64,000 nucleotides of DNA, taken from the NCBI GenBank assembly GCA_013396915.1, contig VWZL01001361.1:138560-202559 (forward strand), given 5' to 3'. Made by a program: the position numbers and the translations under genes. The stretch comes from Stercorarius parasiticus (Eukaryota > Chordata > Aves > Charadriiformes > Stercorariidae). The notes under the pieces are model-generated. The model was not told the DNA's origin, made no database searches, and was given only the letters and a program-made list of their open reading frames with translations. Below, one piece after another: positions 37,961 to 50,675 of the stretch (positions are counted from its first letter, which is position 1; every line of letters begins with the position of its first letter).

Positions 37961-40238
37961 ATAATCTCTGGTAATGGCTCATCATGTATCTCACAGACAG
38001 TGTGGGCATCTGGCAGAGTTGCAAATGAAGCGAAGAATGAAACTTTCTCCTAGCAAGGTCCAGTCTCATTTTTTTTTTAACACAGTTTTCCAGAATGAAT
38101 GTTTCAGAGAAAACATTTCCTTTTGTTTAATTATCTTCTTGTCTAATAACCATTAGGACTGCGTATCACCCTCTGCAAATTGACTTACACGTGGCTTTTC
38201 TTGACACTTCTATCACTGTTACGTGAAAAGCAACTGATTCTTTAGCTCAAGTATAGTCCTGAGATTTTTTTTTACATCTAGAGGCTTTCCTTGAGCTCTT
38301 GACTGTCAGTCTTAATAGGACTTAATTATGTTTGCTCATTTTGATGTTAAATACTAGACCAGGGGTAGAAACTAAAAATCTGATGTCCGCTCTTTTTAAC
38401 TGGTAGGCTAATGCTTTGGGCATTGCAAAACGTAGCATTGGCCTGTTCATGTAAAGAGTAGCAACATACTTCTTACCTATTACTTGCTTTCCTGTATGTT
38501 TTGCCCTAAGAGTTAGAGAAAAGTAGGTGTAAGTATAAACATTTTGGCTTTAAGTCCTGCTAGTCTTTCAGTCCTCCTGAGTTTGATAAAAACATACGTT
38601 TATATGAAAAAAAAAAGTGTAATGTTCCTACAGTAATTCTTAGCATGTTTTTGTGTCATAAACCTGTGAATGTTGTGCTAGGTGCTTTATATGCAAATGT
38701 GCAGTGTCCATTTAAGGTAAAGGCGGTGACAAACAGAGCATTTGGACCTGGAGATGGTGCTGTCTGTTATGTGCAGACCACGGAAGACCATTTGGGTAGG
38801 TTCGTGAGGTCTCAGCTATGGTTCAGTCAATTTTTTACACAAAGCTTGTCTAAGTGTTGAAAACAGAGCATTAGCACCAGCAGGTCTTTAGGACATAGCT
38901 ACTGGGTTACAGCATCTTTCAGCACCAGATCAGAAGCTGGATCAAGCCCAGCTCAGGGGGAACAACAGTTACCGCCAACTTCATAGATGTGCAGTGGTCC
39001 CTCTTTAAGAGGAGTTTGATGAGTCTCAGTTCCTTCTCCTACTGCACAAACTGGCTGCTCAGTCTTGTCCTCTGCAGCAGAGATGCTCTCTTTCTGTGGG
39101 CTCCTTGGGGGTTTAGCATAATGATTGCCTGAGACCAAGTAGACCCTCACGAAAGAGCTCCTACCAGGGCAAAAATTGCTCCATGGCAGATGTGTTGCTT
39201 CCAGAAAGCTATTAACACCATCCGTTTTACAGCCTTTGTATCTCTGGTTGCAGGAGGGGTGTGCTGATGCACGTACCCCATGCTATGTGCAGGAGAGAAA
39301 CATGGTCTTTCCTGGGGTGAGGGAGAGCTGTTTGTCACAGCCTTTTGTGAAGGAGAGCATTGCTGTGGCTTAGGTTTCAATGGGGGTGACAGTGTGTGCC
39401 TTCTGGTTGTGCCAAGGAGTGGGGAGCACTCTGCCACCTGTCCCTCCAGGGATTGCTGCACAGCCACTTGCTGCTTGAAATGCCAGGGACCCCAGCAGTA
39501 CAAGTTTTGGGGGTGTGAGGGTGGATGAGCGTGGCAGTGGTGGGTGGGAAGGAGATGGGTGGGACACCACAGGTTGCCCTAGCGATATCCTGCACAGGAC
39601 ACTTACTTTGTGCTCCAAGGCCTTCTCTGCATGGGAGGTTCTTACTGATTTGTTTTGATTGCCAATCAGTATAAGGTAGCCTTTACTCAAAAAAAAAAAA
39701 CAAAACCAACATCACGCTTGCTACTGAAGTAACCCAAGAGTGTCCGTGGCCTATAAGTTCACGTGGAGATGCCTCGCTGGATTTAGAAACACCAGAGTTA
39801 TTACACAAACCATGTCTCATGGATGTGACCTTCTCTGTTCCTCCCACTCAGTAAACAGAGGAACGGGTTATTCTCTAGCTGTGTCTTCCTTGCAAGAAAG
39901 GCACATTTTTTAAAGTAAGGTACATAAAATGAAGTTAGCTGTCTTTCTGTAAAATCTTTGATATAATGAGCTTGTGAGAGGTTTTCCTCAGTTGCAGTGA
40001 AAGTAATAGAGAGGCAGGGGATGTAATAGATGTAACGTTGGATTTACTTTGCTACCTTCTGGGGAAAACATGTTGCTCCTCTTTTCCAGTGAGGCCACCA
40101 AAGTGCATTAGTTTACCTTTCTGTAAATATCCTGACTTGTTTTAGCAGTAAAAAGACACCCGTGGCTGCAAAATTGGCATTTTGCGGAGACATCTTGACA
40201 TTCAGCCATGGTAATAGCCATTTAATTTCAGCTAGCCA

Positions 40239-40266
40239 CTTTTCTTTTCTTTTCTTTTCTTTTTCT
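40239..40266 (+). repeat. (TTTTC)n microsatellite
   Basis: About five TTTTC units, the same motif class as the complement of the large GAAAA array about 10 kb upstream, but short and ending in TTTTTCTCC. Confidence 0.85.
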
Positions 40267-42575
40267 CCTTTGTGCCTCAGTGGAACTTGCCTGCAACTGT
40301 ACCATGTTGTTAGTGAGGAGTGTTGTGAGACATGCTGTCTGCTCAGAGCTGGGAGAAAGAGTCTGCAGATGGGTAGAAAGGCTTTTTATTACTTGTTTCT
40401 TTACACCCAAACGCCATAAGATTTAAACAAAGAACAGACTCCTCAGCCAGGATTCTGGGTGCCTCATGCAACAAAAGGTATCCTGTTGAAGCAGCCCCAC
40501 ATTTCTCTATTATGTTCATATTTTCCTCCGACATGAAATGGAAGTGGGCAAGCAAGCTGCTGAGATGGGTTGAGAGGTCCCCACTTATCTGGCGCACACA
40601 GGAGGACATTATCTGATGTGCTTGAGCAGAGCAGACCTGCAGCCAGCAATAGAAAGCAAGACTGACGAGAGCTGTGGAAAGGGAGGAAAAGAATTGTCTG
40701 GCATTGAGGACATTAGCCTGCCCCGCCATCATTCCTTCTGCTGCCTCACCTCTGAGGTGTTTTGTGAGGAGGTGTAAGGTACAGGGTTGTAATGCTTCCT
40801 GGACTGTCCTCTCTTTGCAGCATTCAGTCTCAAGAAGCCGGTTCCGATAACCTGTCCTAATCTCCAGCCTCTTCCTTCTCCTTTCTTACTCTGTACATTT
40901 GTTTAACTTGTGTTTTATCCTTGTTTTCTTCCCTTCCCTCCCTCTCTTTCCCTGCCTTCCATAATGCGTCTCACCGAAGAGCAGCCCAGCTGCTTCTCAG
41001 ACCCTGCTGGGCTCCAGACTGGAAGGGCTGGGTCACAGTTTCTCTTTGAAGCGTCACTGCGGGGCTTCGCAACTGTACGAGGAGAGGAAATTGCTGCCTC
41101 CGCCTGTAGCCACATGGTCAAGCTCAGCAGCATTAGAGACAAGCTTGGGCTGCTTTTCGCATCCAGTTTTACCACACAAGAAGAAGGTGACAGAAGTACG
41201 ATTGAAGGGACGGTGGAGAGAAGGGGAGAGGAGTATGTTATTTTGAAACTATTTTTACCTTCTCTTTTCCCCCATGACAACTGGTGGAACTCTTACGAGT
41301 TTAGTGCTTCTCTCTGAAAGGAACTTTTGAGCCACAGATGGCAGCATTTCAGCAATAAGGAGGGCATGGGAGGATGCACAAAAGCACCAGAGATAATAAA
41401 TTAAGTGATGAAATAATAAGTTTCAAGGCCCAAGAAGGGATGTGCTAATTGGCTGCTTGTGCACTTATACTCCATTCATAATGAAATCCCAGTGACAGTT
41501 AAAACTCTGCTTTGTCTCTTTGCTCTTCTGAGAGGCTTTTGAGCTGACCAGTGAGATAAACCTACAGCAATGTCTGGGAAGGATGTGAGTGATCGTCTGT
41601 ATATCAGAAAAGTCACATGCTTTTTCATTAAGACCTTTCATGTGGAATAAGCTAAATGGTAACACTCACTGGTAGATACCTACATTTTGGGTGTATTGGT
41701 GTCCATGAGTGTCTTTCAAATAATTTTGACTTTTCATTCTCTGTATTTTCTGCCATAGCACACTATCAGTTTTCTCTGTGCCTCGGTTGTTTGTGATGGA
41801 AACCCCTAACTGCAGGAAGAGTTTCTCAGGGTGCAAGCTCTAATGCTGGATGGCAGAGTGAGAAGACTGCAAAATCAATATGTTATTTGTATACCTGTTT
41901 ATTAAGAAAATGGTTAACGATATTATCACTACATTTACCCTTCAATTTCATAGTTAACAGCACAGTGAGATATGTGGAACAAATCACATAATTCAGATCT
42001 GACATTCCAAGACGCTCAGAATCCTGAGAAGTTGCTGTTGCATTAAAGTATATTCATTTAGCTGTCAGGGATTTTTGCACACTTGAGATCTGGAAACTTG
42101 ATTATTTTAAGCTCATATCCTGAAGGCTAAAGTAGAAGTTAATTGTGAAGTAAATTCTTGTTGTTTTCTACTTCAAAAATTTATGGAATATTTGCATTCT
42201 TTCCTGTAGTTGAGGTTGAAAATTTTGACAATCTTGCAGATTTTCTTTCCACATGAAAATTTTCATCCTCATTTTCTAACCAGAAGTTCTAAAGTAATTC
42301 AGTAGAATGCTTCACATTTCTTCTTCTCACCTGCAGTAAGGTACAGATATTCTTCCTACTATCCAAAATCATAACTTTTTGAGAAAGAAGATGGTTGAAA
42401 AAAATCTCAATAAACTCAAAATATCCGTATAATTTTCCAAGTGTAATACATGCTTTTTCAAGGTTTTAAAAGAATGGGTTATGAAATAGTTCAGTTCTGC
42501 ATGGTTGAAAATGTGTGGATATTCATACACACAGAAAATTACTACCCCGGTTTTTGACATCCATAATGAATACTA

Positions 42576-42637
42576 TCTGAGGTCACAGAAGCCAACAAAG
42601 TTTCTGAGGTCACCCCCATTGCATTTTCTGAGGTCAC
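42576..42637 (+). repeat. Three spaced copies of TCTGAGGTCAC
   Basis: Exact 11-mers begin at 42576, 42603 and 42627. Each includes AGGTCA, the nuclear-receptor half-site. The spacers share little sequence, so this is either an eroded minisatellite of period 24-27 or a cluster of half-sites. On the minus strand it gives a repeated VTSE-like peptide inside a chance frame. Confidence 0.6.
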
Positions 42638-45425
42638 CACTGTTGCAGTGACATCGGTGGTGGGGTAATCAAGCAAACCTGAGACCTTTGCAACTTCAGT
42701 GCTTCCAGACTGTGTACTTCGTAGTGTATTTTGCTGTAAGGCACAATTAGTTGAGAACACCACAGTGGGGCATCCCATTGTTTCCAGTGTGCCAAACTGG
42801 GAGGCCGGCAGACATAAGCTTTCTGAATAAAAGTATTTTTCATAAAATGACAAACACAAACTATCAGCAGTTTTTGCTCACATTCTCCTTGGACATATAT
42901 TTTAGATTAGATGTGGGTGAGAAAAAGAAAGGAAAACAGACTGGAAATTTCCAACATCTAGAAATGCTGAATTATGCAAGTATCAATTTTTAGTATTAAG
43001 CAGTCGGATGTTTTTAAGTTAACAGACATCTGGATATTTGGATGTGATTCTTCATTCCCTTTTATCAGTTTTATTCTGGCGTGACTTCTAGCCCGAAAGT
43101 GGAAAAGTGTGCCTCAAAGCAGGTAAGGGCATGTAGGCACATGTACAGGAATGACTGAGAAATAAAGAGGTGTATATCTATATGCACATTATGTGCAACA
43201 TCTGTGAAGTGTTTATGTCAAGAACCATTCATGCTCTGTTATTCAGAAGGGACTAAATATGTGCTTTAAGAGTAAGTGCAAGTGCTTGGTTGTATTTCTG
43301 CGTGTGTGACTGTGAATGCCAGGTTAAGAGCACATACTTCTTTCAGTGAAGTGGAAAAGGTTATGCACCTCTTCAGTGGATGTATAGATGAAGTGTTTGT
43401 GAGTTTTGTAAAGATGAATGAAGTTTGTGGAGTTATTACAGTTAGCTTGTGATTGCCAGATGTTGGAATATGCATGTACATGCGTGCTGGTGCATCTGTT
43501 GTTTGGATAATAGGATATGCACATGTGGGACGACTGTGCAGTGTAGGTGTTATTACACTCGGGACCATAACTTCAGCAGGCGTAAATCAGGGTGGCTCAG
43601 TGGAAGTCAACAAAGTCCAGCAGCGTGCGCTTCCTGGAATCAGTACGTGTGACTGCTTGTAGGGATTTTGACGTGCGGGGTTGTGGTTGGCAGAGTGTCT
43701 CAGGATGTGACTTTGGGAGCTTGTGCTGAAGACAGTAAAAGAAAAGAGAAAAAGCCAAGCCACAAATACACATCCAAGGAGCAAGGATGTCAAGGGAAAA
43801 GGAAAGAATACATTCACTGAAACTTTTCTTCCAGGCTAAACCACCAGTTTTGTGTTGCTATTTCTCGGTGAAAGTACATGGAAGCTGTGACATTGTAGAA
43901 TATTGATTCTTTACATAATTCAGTTGTTGGCAATGTCTGCATTAACAAGTCATGCAGCCTGACAGGAGCAGATCTGCAGAGTGAAATGGTTGGTGTTCAA
44001 GACCTGATGTCCAGACTGTCCAGACTGTCTGACTTTTGAGTAGGGTTAATTTAATTTAATTGCTGCGGTGGAGCTGGGGAGGGGCTGGAGTCTCTCTCAG
44101 CCATGACCTCATTCCTTGTTCCAGTGCTGCTCCATAGGGGAACAGCTTATACCCACTGTTGTGCCACCTCTGGGCTTGCTTGGGTGTGAAGCTTGTGCTA
44201 CTCCGTCCCCCGTCCCTTCCTCACCCTGCCTATCTGCTGGATTGAGGAGGAATGTAACTCAGTGTCTCCTTCCTCTGCTGTACGTGAAATGGGAGTCTCT
44301 AGCTATAGGGCTTCCTCCTGCCCTGGTTGCTAAATGCAGCCACAGTCTGGCTCTCATTGAAGCATTGTCTTTGTATGCGCTGTCCAGAATTGCACCGGGT
44401 TATTTTGTCTGGTCAAATGACATAGTATGGAAGTCCACTCCTCTGTCCTTTCTTACCCCTAGGTCTCTTTCAGCATACCCTACCCTGTGTTCTGTCAACT
44501 ACAGCTGCTGTTGATGTGCTGCCTACCTCAATCTTTCAGCTCATCTGGGCAGTGGTTTAATTTTTAAGATGTTCTTAAACATCAGTGCCTGATACTGCTC
44601 CCTGGATGTGGAGTGAAGCATCAGCTTTTGCAACTTTGAAAACTTTTACAGTTTTAACACTTTCTGTGAATAACCTCATCCTAAGCATCGTTCACTTTTG
44701 CAAGTTGCTTGATTACTTTGAAGTTAAGATAATTGTTTCAAATTGATATGAGGTACATTCTCGGTTGTTGTTGAAGGGGAGATTCCGTTTATGGCTTGGC
44801 ATATGTGTCTGATATTTCAGATTTCAAATGGACTTGTTTTTATAAGACACAGTTGCCTTTCATAGCACAGGCTGGATCGAAGTTCCTAACGCTTCCTTCC
44901 CAAGTCCATGCACCATACTCTCGTAATGCAGCGCTGTAACATATTCAGTCTCTTGTGGTTCTGTCCCCCATGAACTCATGCCAACTCCATTCCATTTTGC
45001 CACTTTTAAAAGTAATTTTTTATGTTCTTGGCTTGGTCTTGAAACACCAGAAGTTAAAAAATCAGCACCGTGCTCAGGTGCTTCTTGAGAATCTTCTCTC
45101 TCAATCCTACCTGCATAACTACATAGTCAGAGTCAGGAATACTGGCTGGTTTGGTTGCAAGTCAGTTGTATGTGATGCAAATAAAAGGAAGAATACGTTT
45201 ATCACTAGTGAAAAATGCCTCAGGCTCATTGTTTAGTAAAAACATCTGGTCACTCTGCAGAGGTGATCAAAACAGCAAATGGAATGTTACATTGCAAGAA
45301 GCTTCCTGATGGAAAGTAACATTGAAAATACTATAATTTCTGCTTTGTGAGCCAGGGGCAGATCACTGATTTAAAAGCCAAATGCATTTTTAAAATTAAA
45401 TCCCATACATATATTTATGTGTCTC

Positions 45426-45455
45426 TGTGTGTGTGTGCGCGCATGCATGTATGTA
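45426..45455 (+). repeat. TG/CG/CA alternating purine-pyrimidine run
   Basis: Thirty bases of unbroken purine-pyrimidine alternation, including (TG)6 then CGCGCATGCATG. GT and CG alternation of this kind is the classic Z-DNA-prone composition. Confidence 0.8.
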
Positions 45456-45949
45456 ATAAAAATAGAACAGATTCCGAGAGCGAGCAATTAAAATGTTTAC
45501 AGTCAAGGAGAAGCTTTGTTATGAATAAAATCTGAAAGGATTTGGATTACGGTCAAGAAGCTTAGGTAGAGGGCAATGGAAATTGTATGAGGGCAGATAG
45601 TTTTCCAAGGTCTGGTTCAGAAAGAGGTGTGGGGGACAGCTTGGCTAATTTAGCACATGGATGAAAAAAACGTAGTTTAATGATTTGTTGAACTTTTACA
45701 AACCCAAACATCAGTTCAACAGGACTAGCCTGATAATTACTGTTTCCCAAAAGAAGATTGTAGATTGTGAACAAAATGAACAATTTAAACTTGAAACTTC
45801 AGCTTAATGGAGCTGTATTTTTCACGTAAAGCCATTCCCATGGAAATTTCCTAATGATTTCCTTTTGAAATGGTTTCATTTAGAAAGGAAATACAAGCAA
45901 TATGTAGAGTGGTATTTATCTCTTTACAACGCTGCAGCAAATGAACACT

Positions 45950-46150
45950 CATACTAAAAAGGCAATGCATTTTAAAGTGAAAAGGGAGTCCTTCTCTTCC
46001 TGCCTGCGCAGTTACACAGTGGAACTCACTGCCTTGTGACAGCACTGCCAAGAGCTCAGTAGGACTCAGGAAAGGATTGGACATTTCTTGTTACTAAGAT
46101 GCCAGCTGGCTCCCTCATACTGCTGTCATGATAACCACCATGGTATAGGG
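45950..46150 (+). mobile_element. Old CR1 LINE fragment, ORF2 C-terminus
   Basis: The plus strand carries TTTTAAAGTGAAAAGGGAGT, then CACAGTGGAACTCACTGCC (46014-46032), then GCCAAGAGC, then AAAGGATTGGACATTTC (46071-46087), then GATGCCAGCTGGC. This is the order at the end of amniote CR1 ORF2. The reading WNSLP..SxAKSS..G..KGLDI matches the family's WNSLPxxV..AKS..GF+KxLD. A stop follows shortly. Flanks are diverged and no 3' microsatellite is recognisable, so this is an old inactive relic in sense orientation to TBX15. Confidence 0.7.
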
Positions 46151-48668
46151 AAACACATGTAATGTCTCTTTCCCTGTGGTTTGTAGGCCACCAAATATCT
46201 TCAGCTTGCAAATATTTAAGATGTTAGCCTTCATTTGTTTGAGCTGTGTTCATACTTACAAAAAGATAACATTTTCTGGACTTTGCAGTAATTTTAAATT
46301 TCTCAGCAATTTCACATTGGTCTCAGAGAGAATAGGTACCTCTGCAGCATTAATCTTGTGTCATGTTTTCCTTTTTTATGAGTGATTTTTTTTTTTCTGG
46401 CTGGCAGAGAGCAGTTCAAGCCACAGAATCCAGAAACAGACTGTCCCAGAGCTTGTGCCCACTCCATCGGGGAAGGGCCTGCCACAGAGCTGGGATCTAG
46501 TTTCAAACTCCTGCACAATTTGTGGTTATTTAGAGCCAACATTTTGGTTTAGGCTGGTCTCTAAATATTTGTTGTATGGTTTTATTTATAAGAATAATGA
46601 CTCTATGTTTATGGACTACAGCATATAATGCATCTAATGCCTGGTCTCTTATTTTTTTTAGCTTTCCCTAACTTTCAAGTGCATTTCCATTCTTTAATTT
46701 TACACAAACTCTTGGACATTGGCCAGACAAATTCTTTGTAGTCTGTACAGTTCAGGATCTTGGCCAGCTTAAAGTTGTCATCAATTTCACCTCTCTCTTC
46801 TTTTAATAACATCCCACTTTCTCCCTAGTACTTCTCATGTTTTTAAAAGTTGCTACTCTCTGTGTTTCTCTGCATATTCTTGAATTTTATGCTCTTTTAT
46901 TTTATTTCCTGATTTAATGGGATCTTATTTTTCTGCATGCCCTTTTTAAGCCCTCTACCATTTTAAGTATGGGCTTTCTGAATATTTGCTACTGAGCAGT
47001 CTTTTTGTGAGGCTGTGTTGGTGATTACTTGTTCTAAGGCAATGCTGACTTACAGCTGCAGAGAATCTCCTCAGGGAATTTTAGGAATCTCTTGGTTTCT
47101 TCTACACTGAAATTTCAAATTGCATTTCCCTCAACACTAGTCTGAGATACTGAAAACCCAAGATATTTTTTGCTTTCCAGGAGACAATAGTACAACATCA
47201 AATGCTGAGTCCAAGTTCTGCTACTTCAGTGGGGTTTGTTCTGAAATATGATTGCCAGAAGCCTCTGCTGGGGAAAGGTTATGTTTATATTTAAGCAAAC
47301 AAGTCACCTCAATCCAGAGGTGGGAGAGTTTATAGAACAGGTTTTTGGTTGACATCCATTTGAAAGGATATTTTCAGTTGTGATGGATAGTCTAAAGCAC
47401 AGACTGATGAGTTGCAGGCAGTTTTCCTGAGAGAATATGGTGGGATTGGGTATGAAGTTTACAAAGAAATCCTATGCCGTGACACTATTCAGAACACTCT
47501 TGGTCACCTAGCTTACACTTCTGCAATGAGAATTTACCAAATGTATTTGCCAAGGATGACTTCAGAGCCCAGCAACCACATCTCCATTTTTAGCTGATGC
47601 AGCTCAAAACTGTCGCTGGTCTCTTGAATGCCTGGTCCTAAACTGCATGTTGGCAAAACATGTATGTTTTCTTTTTCTCAGCATTCTTAAAAAATACAAT
47701 AGATTGTGAGATGCAAAGTCACTTTAAAGTTTAACTGTGGCTGATATTCTTTCTCCTGGCTAGAGCAAGAGTTAATTTTTGAGGGCAAACCCCCAGGGCT
47801 AAGTATACTAGTAAACTCCAGCTGCTTTGTACTTCTTTGCCAATACTGAGAAGCCATAAACCCAATTTAACTTGCTGGTTAAACCAGGTTTACAGCTGTT
47901 TTGCATTGCTGGAGTGAAGTAGAGCAGCTGGAGCATACCAGTGAATCAGGGTGATTTTTTCTTTGCTGGGTCTTGTGTCCCTTTGCTGAGTCTTATATGC
48001 AATAAGCCAAGGCAGAAGCAGTCAGTTCCTGGCAGTGCACAGTCAAGTTGATGCAAGACTTGCATTTAGAGCCAAAGCCACCATGTTTTTTCGTTTTTGT
48101 GTTTGCTTTTATGTTCTCCTACTAGTTGTGTTTGCTATAGGGATATAGATGTGTAATAATTCCATGTCATACTGTCCTTATACTCAATCTTTGTTTTGGT
48201 AAGGGCAGCCATCAGCTTGAGTGTATTTTACAAGCTTTGCTGGCTCAAGCTATCTTATGAAAACACCTTATAAAACTATAATTTAGGAGGATGAAGAAGT
48301 CATTGAGGTTAAAGTTCCAGAGGAATTCTTCACTTCAGAATCGGCTTGTCTGTCATTGATTTCCCTTGTGACTGCATCAGGTCTCTCTATTTGTCTGTGA
48401 CATATTTTCCCATCTATACAATGTCTTCTAGTTTTGTCTTTTTGAGTCTTGTTGATATTATTGCCATTTTGTCCTTCTACGGTTTCATAAAAGGGTCTTA
48501 GGCTGGAAATGAATTACTTGAATGCTTCTTTTGGCTGTCTGAGATTGCAATGCAGCACTAGTATCGATGATGTCCTGGGTTTTCGACAAGCTCATACTGT
48601 CCCCAGATCAGTAAATCTCAATATTGTTTTCAACTTGGAGTCACTTATGTAATAAAAATAAATATTAT
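46151..48668. other. Presumed TBX15 intron 1, no gene seen
   Basis: AT-rich unique sequence. The T-rich stretch at about 46650-46960 may hold very old repeat sequence, but I cannot assign it. No exon or RNA gene is supportable. Confidence 0.5.
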
Positions 48669-48735
48669 TGGGGGTTAGATTAGATAATATTAAAAAGGTC
48701 CCTTTCAACCCAAACAATTGTGCCACTCCATTATC
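48669..48735 (+). mobile_element. CR1 LINE 3' end, truncated (bird type)
   Basis: GGGGGTTAGATTAGATAAT, then AAAAAGGTCCCTTTCAACCC, then AAACAATTGTG matches the avian CR1 3' UTR order GGTTGGACTAGATGATCTTAAAGGTCCCTTCCAACCCAAAC plus the ATTCTATG tail, here decayed to ATTGTGCCACTCCATT. Only about 65 bases remain, as expected for CR1's strong 5' truncation. Confidence 0.75.
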
Positions 48736-49709
48736 AGTAATAAACAGGTTACAAATCCTAGCTCTATGTAGTTGATAATGGGCCTAATGCTGGAAGAAGG
48801 TATGATTAATGTAGTAGGGTATGTGAATGAATGGGAAACAGTTCAGGAGGATAAGACAATATATAAGAAAACCTGCAGAGCCATCTTTGTGTTAATTGTT
48901 GTGTGTGGCATGTGCATATGATTAGAATCACCTGGGAAGCGTTTAGAAACCTTTGCCTACAGCAAGAGCAATTGCCGGATCAGCTGTGTAAAATGCAGCC
49001 ATGCTAATCTGTGTGGCTCTTGTGAACTCCAGCCTGCCTCAGCTCTACTGCTCCTGCTGTCTTTGCCATAGCCGGACGACTTGTATAATATTGAAGTTAC
49101 TGAGGTCTTTGCTTAAGCTTCTGCCCAAGTATTAGTTAGTGGGAGAAAACAGTTTTATATCAGCAGGCAGCACACCACGGTCAGATGAATTTCCCCTCTT
49201 CCAAACTGTTGAGGCTTAGTGAGTTTCTGTTTTTTCACTTTCATAGGGTTGTGACATTTTGTATCCAGAGTCCAGTAACATCACACTGCTGTATGCATTG
49301 TTCCCATGCTGCTGATTTTGTGGGGTGGCACTAGCCAGTTTAAAAATTAGAAATCTAAAAAGAACCATGAGATTTTTCTGCAACCAGTGGCAAAAGCAAA
49401 GTGTCCATTCTCTGTTAATTTCAGCTGAGTTCAGAGAAAAAGAAGTGTGACGTCTCCCAAGTTTTCTCTGCCCACGCATATCCAGGATTTTGTACCTTTG
49501 TAGTCTGCAGATCCTGATTGCCAGCAAATTGACTGCAGGGGAGAGGGAAGGACCACCTGTTGCACTAAATGTTCACAAACCTTGCAAACAAAAATAAACA
49601 GTTAAAAAAAAAAACCCTAACAGCTTGTAACAGCTGCCACATTCCACCCAGAGAAATCTTTATGCTAATGGAATCTGACAGGATCTACATTAGATATCTA
49701 CACATATGC

Positions 49710-49755
49710 AAAAAAAGAAAAAAAAAGAAAAAAAGTAAAAAGAGAAAGAGAATAA
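49710..49755 (+). repeat. A-rich (AAAAAAG-like) low-complexity tract
   Basis: Irregular poly-A interrupted by single G and T bases; the Lys-rich frame through it is an artefact. Confidence 0.8.
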
Positions 49756-50641
49756 GTCTTTTGGGCTGCTGTGGGTAGGTGGTGTTTTATGTATATAAGG
49801 TTTTTGTCATTGTTCTCACTCCTGTAGTTTATATTCTTGGATACCTTGGAGCAGAACATTTGTTGAGTGCATAAGCTGCATGATAGGGCCAAGGACTAAA
49901 CTGAGCTCTTTTTGTTTTTCTGGTTAAATATGGGGCACAGTATCCCTGCTGTGCTCCAGCTGCAGGGAAAATTCTGCTGAGGGTCCATGTATGAAGTTGC
50001 TTAGAAAATTTGTGTCTTTTAATGTCTCACATACCAGTTTGCCTTTTGTACCAGCCTAATGAAAAAGCAGGGAATGTACATGAGGAATACTAGGCAGCTG
50101 AGTTGTAGAAAGAAGTCAGGCAGTAGCAGCTCGCTGTTTTGTGTAAGAGGGCTCTGATCCCAGGACACATAGTGTTGGTGCAGGAAGCCGGTTTGGGTTA
50201 TTTTCGATCATCTTGGGGCACTCAGTGGGGATGCTGACCTCAGAGTCACCATGCTTATGAGAATGGTGTTTTCCTTCCTATCCACCAACAAGAAGCCTGG
50301 GAATTTGTGCATCAAAAGAAATCCTGAGCTGAGGATTTCCAGGGCAATCTGGAGATAGTAGAAATTGGAAAAGGATTAAGAAAGAAAAAATCTGAACTAG
50401 TTTAATGTTCCTCTGTAATCTCAGCAACAGCCACGGTATCCCTGGGAGCTCTGAAAGTGACCCTGTGGTCTTCTTGGTAGGCTCAAAGGTTGCTGAAAGT
50501 GCTGAGAAATTTCCTTTCCTCCAGGCACAACACTGTTAAACTGCAGTAGCTGGGTACGTTGTCAGTGTGATAAGGGATGACAGGAAGCCACCCAGCAGGG
50601 TAGTAGAAAGGGAACAGCCTTTTTGCACAGTAGCGGGGAGA

Positions 50642-50675
50642 GAGGCCTTCAGGCACTTCAGGTGCTTCAGGCCTC
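50642..50675. repeat. Triple TTCAGG 9-mer inside 7-bp inverted arms
   Basis: TTCAGG occurs at 50648, 50657 and 50666 with exact 9-bp spacing, bracketed by GAGGCCT (50642-50648) and AGGCCTC (50669-50675), which are reverse complements. Confidence 0.7.

Larger units (their letters stand above)
31080..45949. other. Presumed TBX15 intron 1, no gene seen
   Basis: Nearly 15 kb of unique sequence. I examined the longer frames (35324-35716 and 40910-41317 plus; 32274-32654, 35290-35652 and 42542-42859 minus) and recognised no protein family. Local structures are listed separately: hairpin 33432-33459, pyrimidine-rich blocks 34430-35155, CTCF-like site 37069-37085, T-box palindrome 37943-37960, TTTTC repeat 40239-40266, triple TCTGAGGTCAC at 42576-42637 and a 30-bp alternating purine-pyrimidine run at 45426-45455. 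Confidence 0.55.

Noticed and set aside
40910..41317. Plus-strand frame of 135 codons with an equally long antisense frame
   Set aside because: No motif, no splice sites fitting TBX15; the antisense partner indicates composition rather than coding.
44009..44035. Short tandem GTCCAGACT repeat
   Set aside because: Only two full copies and a partial one; too short to be meaningful.
46650..46960. T-rich stretch suspected to be an old LINE in antisense
   Set aside because: No landmark motif could be aligned in any frame.
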